DNA of 64,000 nucleotides from Ascidiaceihabitans sp039975415 (GTDB lineage Bacteria; Pseudomonadota; Alphaproteobacteria; Rhodobacterales; Rhodobacteraceae). The first letter of the stretch is position 1; each line of letters begins with the position of its first letter. The position numbers and the translations under genes were made by a program. Positions 51,737 to 60,742 of the stretch are shown one piece after another. The DNA is taken from the NCBI RefSeq assembly GCF_039975415.1, contig NZ_JBDWHD010000004.1. The stretch is one strand, 5' to 3'. Under the pieces are notes generated by a model. The model was not told the DNA's origin. It saw only the letters and a list, made by a program, of their open reading frames with translations, and searched no databases.

Positions 51737-54172
51737 TTAGGCGCGCAGTTTTTGACCTTTGGGATCAAACGGCGGTTCCGCTAGAACGCGTGCTTTGTGT
51801 GGCAGTCCAAGCACCATAACATCGACCATGTCGCCGTTTTCCACGCCTTTGACGTAGCCCAAGGCCAAGCTCATCCCGACAGAATACCCATATGCACCAG
51901 ACGTCACACGCCCGACCCCTTGCCCGTCTTTGAAAATCGGCTCTCCACCAGAGGCATCGGCGTTTGATGCGTCGGTCATAGCCCCATCCAGATGCAACAA
52001 GACCAGCCGTTCGCGCATCTCGTTTTTCAACACATCAGAGACGGCTGCTTTGTTTAGAAATTCCTTGTTCATCTTGCACAACCGGTCCAAACCGACCTCT
52101 TGTGGCCAATATTCTGGCGAATACTCGCGTCCCCATGATCCGTACCCTTTTTCAACGCGCAAAGACATCAATGCCCGCCCGCCCACAGGTCCCGCGTCAA
52201 AGGCTTTACCCGCATCTAGCAGCGCCGTGTAAAGGCGCAGTTGGTCAGCCTCGGCGCAGTGCAATTCCCATCCCAGATCACCAGTAAAAGAGACACGCAG
52301 CGCCAAGACATCAACACCGGCAAGTTCAATGCGTTGCGAACGCATGAATGGAAAATCTTCTGTCTTTAGCGATGCATTGGTCAACCTTTGCAACAGTTTA
52401 CGACTGTCTGGTCCGGCCACATTGAACCCGCAAACACTGTCCGTGAGGCTTTCAAACACCGTGCCTTCCGGGCACGGCACTGCATTGAAGAAACGTGCGT
52501 GATAGCGTTCCGCCATACCCGATCCGATGATCCAGAATTCGTCTTCGGCCAGTCGCGTGACGGTGAAATCGCCCGCAATTCCACCCCGCACCCCGATCAA
52601 CGGTGTCAGACAAGACCGTCCAACCGCTTTCGGCATCACATTGGCAAAAACCGCGTTCAACCACGTTTCCGCGTCCGGCCCCTTGCACCGGTATTTGGCG
52701 AAGTTCGAGATGTCGATGATGCCAGCACGCTCTCGCAACATTTTGCATTCCGCGCCAACTGGGTCCCACCAGTTTTGGCGCGTGAACCCGTCAGTGTCCG
52801 AAGCCCCCGGCGTGTCGGCATACCATAACGGGTGTTCCCACCCATAGTTCAGCCCCATAACCGCGCCCATTTCCAGCTGCAAATCATGAACAGGACGCGT
52901 GCGCACAGCGCGGCCTGCACTACGTTCTTCATTGGGGAAGTGGATTTTGAAACGGTTGGCGTACTGGTCGCGCACACGTTCTTTGGTAAAGGTCTTGCCT
53001 GCCGCCCCTTGCGTGGCCCACGCCCCGAAACGCGCCATATCCCATGGAAACATATCGTATTGCATTTCGCCTTCGATGATCCATTGGGCCACCATCAACC
53101 CCATGCCCCCCGACTGCGAAAAGCCCGGAATGATGCCGTTGCAGCAGAAGTACCCTTTTTTCTCGGGCACTGGCCCCAGCAAGACATTGGAATCCGGCGA
53201 CCAGATCATCGGACCGTTGATAACGCGCTTGATTCCAGCGGTTCCAACGACCGGAACACGTTCGATGGCGCGCATCATGTTGTCTTCGATACGTTCCAGA
53301 TCATCATCGAAAAGGTCGTGGGCAAAATCCAGCGGCGTCCCGCCTTCCGCCCAAAAACGCATGTCCTTTTCATAGGCGCCCACCAACAATCCTTGCCCCT
53401 CTTGGCGCAGATAGTATTCACCGTCTCGGTCCGCAACCGAAGGCAACCGCCGATCCATCGCGTCGATTTCGGGAATGGTTTCAGTGACAAAGTACTGGTG
53501 TTCTGTGGGTTGCAGCGGCAATTCTATACCCGCCAGCGCCGCGACTTCACGCCCCCATAGCCCTGCGGCGTTGATCACCCAAGGGGTCCGGATATCGCCC
53601 TTTTCGGTTTCGACAATCCATGTGCCATCGGGCTGTGCTTCGGTGGCGAGGACCGGGTTAAAGCGCATAATCTCGGCCCCGTTCTGACGCGCCCCTGTTG
53701 CATAGGCCTGCGTCACCCCTGATGGATCCACATTGCCGCCATCAGGTTCCCACATAATGCAACGGATGCCATCATAGTCGACCAAAGGATGCAGGCGTTC
53801 GGCCTCTGCGCGGTCAACTTCATGAAAGTTCATGCCATACAATTTGGCCTTGGCTGCTTGCAAACGCAGCTGATGCTCACGCGCCTCGGTTTGTGCCAGA
53901 TAAAGCGATCCGGGCTGGAAGACACCGCATCCCTGCCCTGTTTCCTGTTCCAGTTCTTTGTAAAGCCCCATGGTGTAGTGCTGAATACGGCTGATGTTTG
54001 TGCTGTCATGCAGACCGTGAATATTGGCGGCTGCGTGCCACGTTGATCCTGACGTAAGTTCGTCGCGCTCGATAAGAACGACATCTGTCCACCCAAGTTT
54101 TGTGAGGTGGTACAAGATAGAACAGCCAATCACGCCGCCCCCGATAACAACTGCCTGTGCATGAGTGCGCAT
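51737..54172 (-). CDS. FAD-dependent oxidoreductase fused to GcvT domains (dimethylglycine/sarcosine dehydrogenase family)
   Basis: An 811-residue two-part enzyme. The N-terminal DAO domain has the FAD motif VIGGGVIGCSILYHL and STWHAAAN, whose His is the covalent FAD site in dimethylglycine dehydrogenase. After a linker domain (about 380-440) come GcvT and GcvT-C domains (from about 450), expected to pass the released methylene group to tetrahydrofolate. Substrate is likely an N-methylated amine. A paralog lies on the other strand at 55521. Confidence 0.9.
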   Translation of the reverse strand: MRTHAQAVVIGGGVIGCSILYHLTKLGWTDVVLIERDELTSGSTWHAAANIHGLHDSTNISRIQHYTMGLYKELEQETGQGCGVFQPGSLYLAQTEAREHQLRLQAAKAKLYGMNFHEVDRAEAERLHPLVDYDGIRCIMWEPDGGNVDPSGVTQAYATGARQNGAEIMRFNPVLATEAQPDGTWIVETEKGDIRTPWVINAAGLWGREVAALAGIELPLQPTEHQYFVTETIPEIDAMDRRLPSVADRDGEYYLRQEGQGLLVGAYEKDMRFWAEGGTPLDFAHDLFDDDLERIEDNMMRAIERVPVVGTAGIKRVINGPMIWSPDSNVLLGPVPEKKGYFCCNGIIPGFSQSGGMGLMVAQWIIEGEMQYDMFPWDMARFGAWATQGAAGKTFTKERVRDQYANRFKIHFPNEERSAGRAVRTRPVHDLQLEMGAVMGLNYGWEHPLWYADTPGASDTDGFTRQNWWDPVGAECKMLRERAGIIDISNFAKYRCKGPDAETWLNAVFANVMPKAVGRSCLTPLIGVRGGIAGDFTVTRLAEDEFWIIGSGMAERYHARFFNAVPCPEGTVFESLTDSVCGFNVAGPDSRKLLQRLTNASLKTEDFPFMRSQRIELAGVDVLALRVSFTGDLGWELHCAEADQLRLYTALLDAGKAFDAGPVGGRALMSLRVEKGYGSWGREYSPEYWPQEVGLDRLCKMNKEFLNKAAVSDVLKNEMRERLVLLHLDGAMTDASNADASGGEPIFKDGQGVGRVTSGAYGYSVGMSLALGYVKGVENGDMVDVMVLGLPHKARVLAEPPFDPKGQKLRA

Positions 54173-54291
54173 GAAACGAGCCTTAGGTTTGCTTAACTTT
54201 CGCCCAACTTGCGCCGGGTGGCATTGGCACAGTAGCGCAGTTGCGACATGTCACGTCGCTGGCAAGCAAATTGCACGAAAAAGAAGTTGGC

Positions 54292-55397
54292 CTACAGCAC
54301 GCCCCTGTGCGCCGCCTGTTTCAACCAGTCCAGGTCCGGGGGATGCGTCATCTGCGTCTCGGCCCGTTCAAACAACTCTTTTGCGACGCGTCTTGTAACA
54401 ACAAATCAGGATCCATCGGAGGCACATGAAGGCGGTCGAATTCCGGCGATTGCGGCTCCCGGATCGTTGTTGCCTGGCGACAAGGCCTTGGTGCCTATTT
54501 CGCTCATCGCGACCATGCCCAGTCTGGGGGCTTGGTCAAAACTTCGCACATCCCCCACCTTGATGTAGGCCCGCAAATCTTGAGCCAAGTCGGCGTTCAT
54601 TTCGCCGGCCATTTCGCCGGCCATTTCGCCGACCACTTCGTCGTCAACCCATGCCAGTGGGGCGTTCAAGAACACGAAGTCACCCAAACGGGCCGTCACT
54701 TACACCAGAACATCGTGATCTTGCGACCGGTTTTGCATGATTTCGGGCACAATGCCGCGCAGAAACCCGCTTTGGTCCGCAGTAAGTGCAACGGCCACTT
54801 GCGGCACGTCCTGCGTCAAAGGATTGGCCCCTAGACAGGGGCGGTCCAGACCTTCGAGGAACCGTGTACGGGTCACGTCTTCGACGTGGCGTGTGGTGTC
54901 CAGCAAACTGCCAAACGTCTGCACATGCAGAACCCAATGCACCAGTGACCATACGACAAAACACAGCACCAAAGCCGTCATCCAGAACAGCACCATTGCC
55001 TTTTCATCGCCAAACACGCCGGTTTCACGCAGAAAAATTGTGACAAGCGCGTAACATAGGTGCCGATAAACGCCGCAAGCGTGTTTGGTGTCACGGAACC
55101 TTCCATGATCAGCAAATGCGCACCCGGCGTGAATTGGGACGACGTATTGCGATGCACTGTCACCATAACGGTCAGTGAAAACACGGTGACAGCAAGCATG
55201 GCGTTGGCAATGATCTGCAACAGCCTGTCAACGACAGCCCCTTGCAAACGGCCATTGCCCCCTTCCGGCAAAATGCTTTCAGTCAATGTGGCGATGCCCA
55301 AGGCGACCAGTGACAAAAGACCAACGATCAAGACCCGGGTCCATAGCTTGCGCAGGTATTCTTTCAGGACGTGTGTGATGGAATTCAGCCTGTTCAT
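54292..55397 (-). pseudogene. Decayed DUF2254 family membrane protein gene
   Basis: Pieces of a DUF2254 protein lie in order on the minus strand. From ATG 55397 comes the start with membrane helices and AVTVFSLTVMVTVHRNTSSQ in one frame. Near 55000 it shifts frame to VFGDEKAMVLFWMTALVLCF and GFLRGIVPEIM. An in-frame TAA at 54700 follows, then ARLGDFVFLNAPLAWVDDE and IKVGDVRSFDQAPRLG with KALSPGNNDPG. A TGA at 54406 is followed by TRRVAKELFERAETQM and a final TAG at 54292. One frameshift and two stops, plus a likely internal deletion, make it a pseudogene. Confidence 0.8.
54597..54633. repeat. 12-bp tandem repeat, three copies, in the pseudogene
   Basis: TTTCGCCGGCCA-type units repeat with period 12, giving Gly-Glu-Met-Ala repeats (GEMAGEMAGEM) on the minus strand. 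Likely replication slippage. Confidence 0.8.
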
Positions 55398-55520
55398 GTC
55401 TCTTAACACCTGTATGCCCTTTTGGTTCCACACAACAAATACGACACTTTTTGTCGCCACTACGCTATGCAGCTGTTGCGCGGTGGCTATTCTGTACCCA
55501 GACCACAAAGGAGCCTACCC

Positions 55521-57941
55521 ATGCAAACCACAACCCGTGTTGCCATTATCGGAGGCGGCGTCGTTGGCGCGTCTGTGTTGTATCACCTGACCAAATTGGG
55601 ATGGTCGGATGTGATGCTTTTGGAACGGTCCGAATTGACGTCTGGATCCACATGGCATGCGGCGGGCGGGTTTCACACTTTGAACGGCGACACCAATATG
55701 GCGGCCCTTCAGGGGTATACCATCAAACTTTACAAAGAGCTGGAAGAGATAACCGGCATGTCCTGCGGTCTGCACCACGTCGGCGGCGTCACCTTGGCCG
55801 ACAATCAAGATCGCTTCGACATGCTGTTGGCGGAACGTGCCAAACACCGCTTTATGGGTCTTGAGACTGAGATCGTCACGCCGGACGAGATCGCCAAAAT
55901 CGCCCCTGTGACCAATCTGGATGGCATAATCGGCGCGCTTTACGACCCTTTGGATGGCCACCTTGACCCATCCGGCACAACCCACGCCTATGCAAAGGCC
56001 GCGCGCATGGGCGGGGCCACGATCCATACGCACACAATGGTGCAAGAAACCAACCAGCGCCCTGATGGCACATGGGATGTGGTCACGGACAAAGGCACAA
56101 TCCACGCCGAACATGTGGTCAACGCCGGCGGTTTGTGGGCGCGTGAAGTGGGCGCTATGGCAGGCATCTATTTCCCTCTGCACCCGATGGAACACCAATA
56201 TCTTGTGACCGAAGATGTGCCGATGATTGTCGATATGATGAAAGACGGGCATGAGCACCCCCATGTCATGGACCCCGCCGGCGAAAGCTATCTGCGTCAA
56301 GAAGGCAAAGGGCTATGCATCGGTTTTTACGAACAAAAATGCCGTCCATGGGCCGTTGACGGCACGTCGTGGTCCTTTGGGCAGGACCTTTTGGACAACG
56401 ACTTTGACAAGATCGAAGACAGCATTGATTTTGCCTACAAACGCTTTCCCGATCTGGAACGCGCAGGTGTGAAAAACGTGATCCACGGGCCGTTCACCTT
56501 TGCCCCTGACGGTAATCCTTTGGTCGGCCCTGTCCCCGGCGTGCGCAACTATTGGTCCGCGTGCGGCGTCATGGCGGGCTTTTCGCAAGGTGGTGGCGTG
56601 GGATTGATGTTGGCACAATGGATGATCGAAGGCGAACCGGAACGCGATGTCACGGCCATGGATGTGGCACGGTTCGGAGATTGGATTTCGCCGGGCTATA
56701 CCTTGCCAAAGGTCATCGAAAACTACCAAAAACGCTTCAGTGTATCTTATCCCAATGAAGAACTGCCCGCCGCACGGCCCAATCGCACCACACCCATGTA
56801 CGATATTTTCACAAAAATGGGCGCAGTTTGGGGACAGCAATACGGGCTGGAAGTTGTCAATTACTTTGCGCAAGGCGACGAGCCTGCCTATGAAACCCCG
56901 TCCTTTCGCCGCTCGGACGCATTTGATGCAACCGCCCGCGAGGTTCGTGGCGTTCGACAAAATGTAGGCATCAACGAGGTGCACAATTTTGGCAAATACA
57001 GCGTCAAAGGCCCAAATGCGCGGGCATGGCTGGACAAGATTATGGCCGGCCGTATGCCAAAGCCCGGACGCCTCAGCCTGACGCCTATGCTGTCTTACAA
57101 AGGCAAGCTGATTGGCGATTTTACGGTGTCCTGCCTGTCCGAAGACAGCTTCCAGCTGACGGCATCCTACGGGGCGCAAGCCAACCATTGGCGCTGGTTC
57201 AAACAACATGAGGAAAGCGGCGTAAGCATCGAAAATATAAGCGATAAACGAAACGGATTCCAGATCGCAGGCCCAAAGGCGCGTGACGTTTTGCAGGCCT
57301 GCACCCGCACAGATGTGTCCGCGATGAAGTTCATGGATGTGGCGCATATGACCGTCGGCATGACAGACTGCATTGTGCAGCGCGTCAGCTACACCGGTGA
57401 TTTGGGCTTTGAAATTTATTGCGATCCTATGGGCCAACGCAACCTGTGGAACACCCTATGGGCCGCAGGACAAAACCACGCGATGGTGCCCTTCGGGATG
57501 CGCGCCATGATGTCGTTGCGGCTGGATAAATTCTTTGGGTCTTGGTTGTCTGAATTTTCGCCGGATTATACCGCGTTGGAGACGGGTATGGACCGCTTTA
57601 TCAGCTATAAAAAGAACACCGACTTCATTGGCCGCGCCGCCTGTGAAGCGGAAAAGGCACAAGGTGCGGTGCGCCAGTTGGTGGCCTTTGAAGTCGACGC
57701 TGTTGATGCAGATGTTCAAGGCTATGAACCGGTTTGGTTGAATGGCAAAGTCGTTGGCTTTTGCACATCTGGCGGCTATTCGCATCATGCGCAGAAATCC
57801 ATCGCGTTGGGCTTTTTGCCGACTGCCGATGTCGCGGACGGGCTTGCTGTTCAGATTGAAATACTCGGCCAGATGCGCGACGCACATGTTGTGACGCAAC
57901 CGCTGTTTGATGCGGATGGTGCGCGCATGCGCGGATCATAG
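55521..57941 (+). CDS. FAD-dependent oxidoreductase fused to GcvT domains, paralog of the 51737-54172 gene
   Basis: An 806-residue protein with the same plan: IIGGGVVGASVLYHL, STWHAAGGFHTLN with the covalent-FAD-type His, a middle linker, then GcvT (NFGKYSVKGPNARAWLDKI) and GcvT-C (VNDF-like VWLNGKVVGFCTSGGY) domains. AAAGGAG precedes the ATG at 55521; the frame is open to 55422. It is likely a sarcosine or dimethylglycine type dehydrogenase acting with tetrahydrofolate. It is divergent from its paralog, with a pseudogene between, and followed by a MobA-like gene. Confidence 0.9.
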   Translation: MQTTTRVAIIGGGVVGASVLYHLTKLGWSDVMLLERSELTSGSTWHAAGGFHTLNGDTNMAALQGYTIKLYKELEEITGMSCGLHHVGGVTLADNQDRFDMLLAERAKHRFMGLETEIVTPDEIAKIAPVTNLDGIIGALYDPLDGHLDPSGTTHAYAKAARMGGATIHTHTMVQETNQRPDGTWDVVTDKGTIHAEHVVNAGGLWAREVGAMAGIYFPLHPMEHQYLVTEDVPMIVDMMKDGHEHPHVMDPAGESYLRQEGKGLCIGFYEQKCRPWAVDGTSWSFGQDLLDNDFDKIEDSIDFAYKRFPDLERAGVKNVIHGPFTFAPDGNPLVGPVPGVRNYWSACGVMAGFSQGGGVGLMLAQWMIEGEPERDVTAMDVARFGDWISPGYTLPKVIENYQKRFSVSYPNEELPAARPNRTTPMYDIFTKMGAVWGQQYGLEVVNYFAQGDEPAYETPSFRRSDAFDATAREVRGVRQNVGINEVHNFGKYSVKGPNARAWLDKIMAGRMPKPGRLSLTPMLSYKGKLIGDFTVSCLSEDSFQLTASYGAQANHWRWFKQHEESGVSIENISDKRNGFQIAGPKARDVLQACTRTDVSAMKFMDVAHMTVGMTDCIVQRVSYTGDLGFEIYCDPMGQRNLWNTLWAAGQNHAMVPFGMRAMMSLRLDKFFGSWLSEFSPDYTALETGMDRFISYKKNTDFIGRAACEAEKAQGAVRQLVAFEVDAVDADVQGYEPVWLNGKVVGFCTSGGYSHHAQKSIALGFLPTADVADGLAVQIEILGQMRDAHVVTQPLFDADGARMRGS

Positions 57942-57944
57942 TGG

Positions 57945-58544
57945 ATGCCTGACGCAACCCGCCCCCTTCCGATTTTACTGCTTGCGGCTGGTGCGTCGTC
58001 AAGGATGCGGGGCGGTGACAAATTGATGGAAATGGTGATGGGCGCCCCGTGTGTCCACACGATGGCTGCGCGGGCCAGTGCAACGGGGCATGCGGTGTAT
58101 GTGACGCTGCCAAATGCCGATCATCCACGCAGTCACGCGTTGCAAGGTTTGGAGGTGCACAGAGTTTTTGTACCTGATGCCTCTGCCGGCATGTCGCGCA
58201 GCTTGCAAAAGGGCATCGCCGCCCTGCCCGCGGACCATATGGGGGCTATGATCCTGCCCGCAGATATGCCCGACATCACAACAGAAGATATGGCAGAGAT
58301 GTTGACGGCGTTTCAGACACACCCCTGTGATGCACTGCAGGCATCGACGCAGGACGGACAAGCGGGGCATCCGACAATATTGGGGCCCGCCTTGACCCGT
58401 CAGGTTGGGACTTTGGCCGGAGACAAAGGGGCTGCGTCCTTGATCAAAGCCGCGCCAGACGTCAGATTGCATCCCCTTAACGGAAAACGGGCGCGTCTGG
58501 ATTTAGACACGCCCGAAGACTGGGCCGCTTGGCGCGGCGATTGA
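57945..58544 (+). CDS. MobA-like nucleotidyltransferase
   Basis: A 199-residue GT-A-fold nucleotidyltransferase of the MocA/MobA type. The nucleotide-binding LLLAAGASSRMRGGDKLME is intact, with the acidic metal site in ILPADMPDIT and GHPTILG downstream. It may make a molybdopterin dinucleotide cofactor. No molybdoenzyme is nearby; it starts 3 bases after the GcvT-type dehydrogenase stop, so it is cotranscribed with an enzyme that should not need molybdenum. Alternative: a sugar or other cofactor transferase. Confidence 0.85.
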   Translation: MPDATRPLPILLLAAGASSRMRGGDKLMEMVMGAPCVHTMAARASATGHAVYVTLPNADHPRSHALQGLEVHRVFVPDASAGMSRSLQKGIAALPADHMGAMILPADMPDITTEDMAEMLTAFQTHPCDALQASTQDGQAGHPTILGPALTRQVGTLAGDKGAASLIKAAPDVRLHPLNGKRARLDLDTPEDWAAWRGD

Positions 58545-58557
58545 TCATACAATAGCT

Positions 58558-60414
58558 TTATTGCATCACTTTGGTCAGCAACTGTGCTTCGTGTTTTTTC
58601 AAAGACATACGTGCGGACCCGAATGCGTCCATGCCAGCGATTGTACTTAGATCAGGGAACAACGTCAGAATTTCAACGCGTTGTGCTTCGCCTATGCCAC
58701 GCATCGAATGGTCGCCCGGTTGGAAGCTTTCTGTCCAACCGCCATCCGCCAGAATGATTTCATGCTGATCAAACATCAGGTGCAAATAGCTGATGGAATG
58801 GGTTGTGATCTGATCGATCCCCTCAAGCCCTGTCAGGTACTTGGCCGCGATCAACACTTCGCGTTCCTCGAACATCACCTCGGCCAGATCCGAATTCAGC
58901 AACATGCGGTGGTTTGGGCTGACCAACATGTCCCGCTCGGGCAGGCCTTTGCCCAAAGCGCCTTGACGGATGAACACAGGTTGAAATTCGGGGTGAGCGT
59001 CCAGATCTTGCGCGGTCAAATCACGACGCCCGACCCAACGCAGAGGTTGGATGCCGTTGTCGCGGGTGAACACCATATCGCCGACTTTCAGGGCCTCGAC
59101 TGCGACTTCGCCACGACGTGTGGCAATGCGGGTTCCTGGGGTGAAGCAGATGATGATCTGTTCAATTTCTGTGTAGTCGGTGCGGCCCGTGATGTTGCCG
59201 TTTTCGTCCAAAAACTCGATCTGACCAGATTCAGGACCGGTCTGGATGACATTCGTGCGCACACCCGACAAATCAAGGATGTCGATATCCGACCCGTCTG
59301 CGTCTTCGCCGCCCACAATAACGTGGTTGCCACCTGCATCGAAGTTGAAGATGTCACTATTGTTGCCACCCTCCAAACGGTCATTGCCCGGGCCCGCTGT
59401 CAGCGTATCGGTGCCGTCGCCGCCAAACAAACGGTCGTCGCCTTCGCCGCCGTTCAGGCTGTCCGCGCCAGCCCCACCATCCAGCAAGTCCTGCCCTTGG
59501 CCGCCCTCCAGCGTGTCGTTGCCTTCGCCGCCGTCCAACTGGTCATCGCCATCCCCGCCAATCAGGGAATCCTCGCCGCCCTGCCCAAAGATCGTGTCCT
59601 GACCCGAGCCGCCGTCAATCGTGTCATCGCCCGCTTCGATCGGCGTGACCACCGCATCGTCGATCAGGTCCCCAGAGAAGGTGAAACCGGAATTGGTGTT
59701 GCGTGCCTCAAGCGAAAATTCGATGAATTCGCGGTTTTCAAATTCCGCCGAAAACCATGCGTCTTGATCCGAGGGGTTGTTCTGTTCACCCCCGACCGCC
59801 GTGACAGTACCGGGACCATTTTCAAGGTTCAGCGATGTGTCGGAAGACGTGCCAAAAGCCGAAAAACTGCTGGCCTGCAAGGTCACGGCTTCGCGGTCGG
59901 TGGGGCTGTTGCGGTCAAGATCGTTGAAGGTCGCAACCGAATTCAGCGCCACAGGATCACCTGTTGCCGGATCAAAGAATTCGAACCGGAACTCGGCTGT
60001 GTCGCCGGTGCCGTTGCCGTTCATCAAGATTTCAAAGCCACGACCACCGGTCAGATCGACCGTCATATTCGGGTCGGACTTCGATACCAGAATCAAACGG
60101 CCCCAGACCGGCGTGCCATCTTCAAGCTGGGCGACATTGCTGTAGACCGCTGAATCGCCCGCGCTGGCGTTGTTGCCTGTGTAGGTTTGTGACTGCACAT
60201 TGTTGATGTTCAACGTCAGCGGGGATGCGTCAGCGCCCGGTGCCGTGCCTTCGCCCACATCGCCAAACAGCAGGTCGTTTCCGCCGCCGCCATCAATCTG
60301 GTCGTCGCCGCCTTCCCCAGACACAACGTCCTGACCGTTCATCGCATTGATGACGTCATCCTCATTTGTGCCCTGCAAAGTGTCGTTGTTGGACGTTCCG
60401 TCGATATTGGCCAT
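58558..60414 (-). CDS. Secreted RTX protein with Hint domain
   Basis: A 618-residue protein without N-terminal signal peptide, typical of type I secretion cargo. Order: short RTX nonapeptide block (about 5-52, TLQGTNEDDV, GGGGNDLLFG), a unique beta-rich region (60-260), a second RTX block (265-360, GGEGDDRLFGGDGTD), and a Hint_2 (hedgehog/intein) domain starting at Cys423 (CFTPGTRIATRRG) with SPNHRMLL. Calcium binding by RTX repeats is expected. The Hint domain suggests self-processing, but no splicing C-terminal His-Asn is seen. A related gene follows upstream. Confidence 0.9.
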   Translation of the reverse strand: MANIDGTSNNDTLQGTNEDDVINAMNGQDVVSGEGGDDQIDGGGGNDLLFGDVGEGTAPGADASPLTLNINNVQSQTYTGNNASAGDSAVYSNVAQLEDGTPVWGRLILVSKSDPNMTVDLTGGRGFEILMNGNGTGDTAEFRFEFFDPATGDPVALNSVATFNDLDRNSPTDREAVTLQASSFSAFGTSSDTSLNLENGPGTVTAVGGEQNNPSDQDAWFSAEFENREFIEFSLEARNTNSGFTFSGDLIDDAVVTPIEAGDDTIDGGSGQDTIFGQGGEDSLIGGDGDDQLDGGEGNDTLEGGQGQDLLDGGAGADSLNGGEGDDRLFGGDGTDTLTAGPGNDRLEGGNNSDIFNFDAGGNHVIVGGEDADGSDIDILDLSGVRTNVIQTGPESGQIEFLDENGNITGRTDYTEIEQIIICFTPGTRIATRRGEVAVEALKVGDMVFTRDNGIQPLRWVGRRDLTAQDLDAHPEFQPVFIRQGALGKGLPERDMLVSPNHRMLLNSDLAEVMFEEREVLIAAKYLTGLEGIDQITTHSISYLHLMFDQHEIILADGGWTESFQPGDHSMRGIGEAQRVEILTLFPDLSTIAGMDAFGSARMSLKKHEAQLLTKVMQ

Positions 60415-60742
60415 GGCAGTCGCCTTCCTTGTCGGAATTCAAAAAACAATTAAAAAACAAATGCAGCCCTCACCGCATGTCGTTGGATTTAGTACAATTT
60501 GACACAGTTTCCATGGGAAAGAACCGGACGATGCATCACAATCCGTCGATCTTGGCGTTTTCCTGAACATATGCTTAACGCGGACGTAGGGATTGGAAAC
60601 AATTTGCCTGTTTTTGCGCTATTGTTAACCGAAAAAACGGCACAGTTGCCTGCGCCGTTTCCCCGTCGATACGAATCGCTTCGCATCTTGTCGCTGCATA
60701 TGCGTTACGTCTCCGCCCCCGGAGACGCTGCCCAAGGCGGGC
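60415..60742. other. 328-bp intergenic region between the two Hint/RTX genes
   Basis: It holds the promoter region of the 618-residue gene (AAGGAAGG lies just before its ATG), and the terminator of the upstream giant gene at 60632-60660. A GTCTCC/GGAGAC hairpin lies at 60708-60725. No protein or RNA gene is seen. Confidence 0.6.
60632..60660 (-). terminator. Rho-independent terminator of the giant Hint/RTX gene
   Basis: On the minus strand AAACGGC and CAG pair with CTG and GCCGTTT around a short loop, and the run TTTTTT follows. It lies about 80 bases past the stop at 60743. Confidence 0.85.

Noticed and set aside
58681..60153. A 490-codon open frame antisense to the 618-residue Hint/RTX gene, and similar frames antisense to the giant RTX gene
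   Set aside because: Repetitive Asp/Gly-rich RTX codons leave the opposite strand open; the antisense products are low-complexity Ser/Pro or Val/Ala repeats with no ribosome sites.
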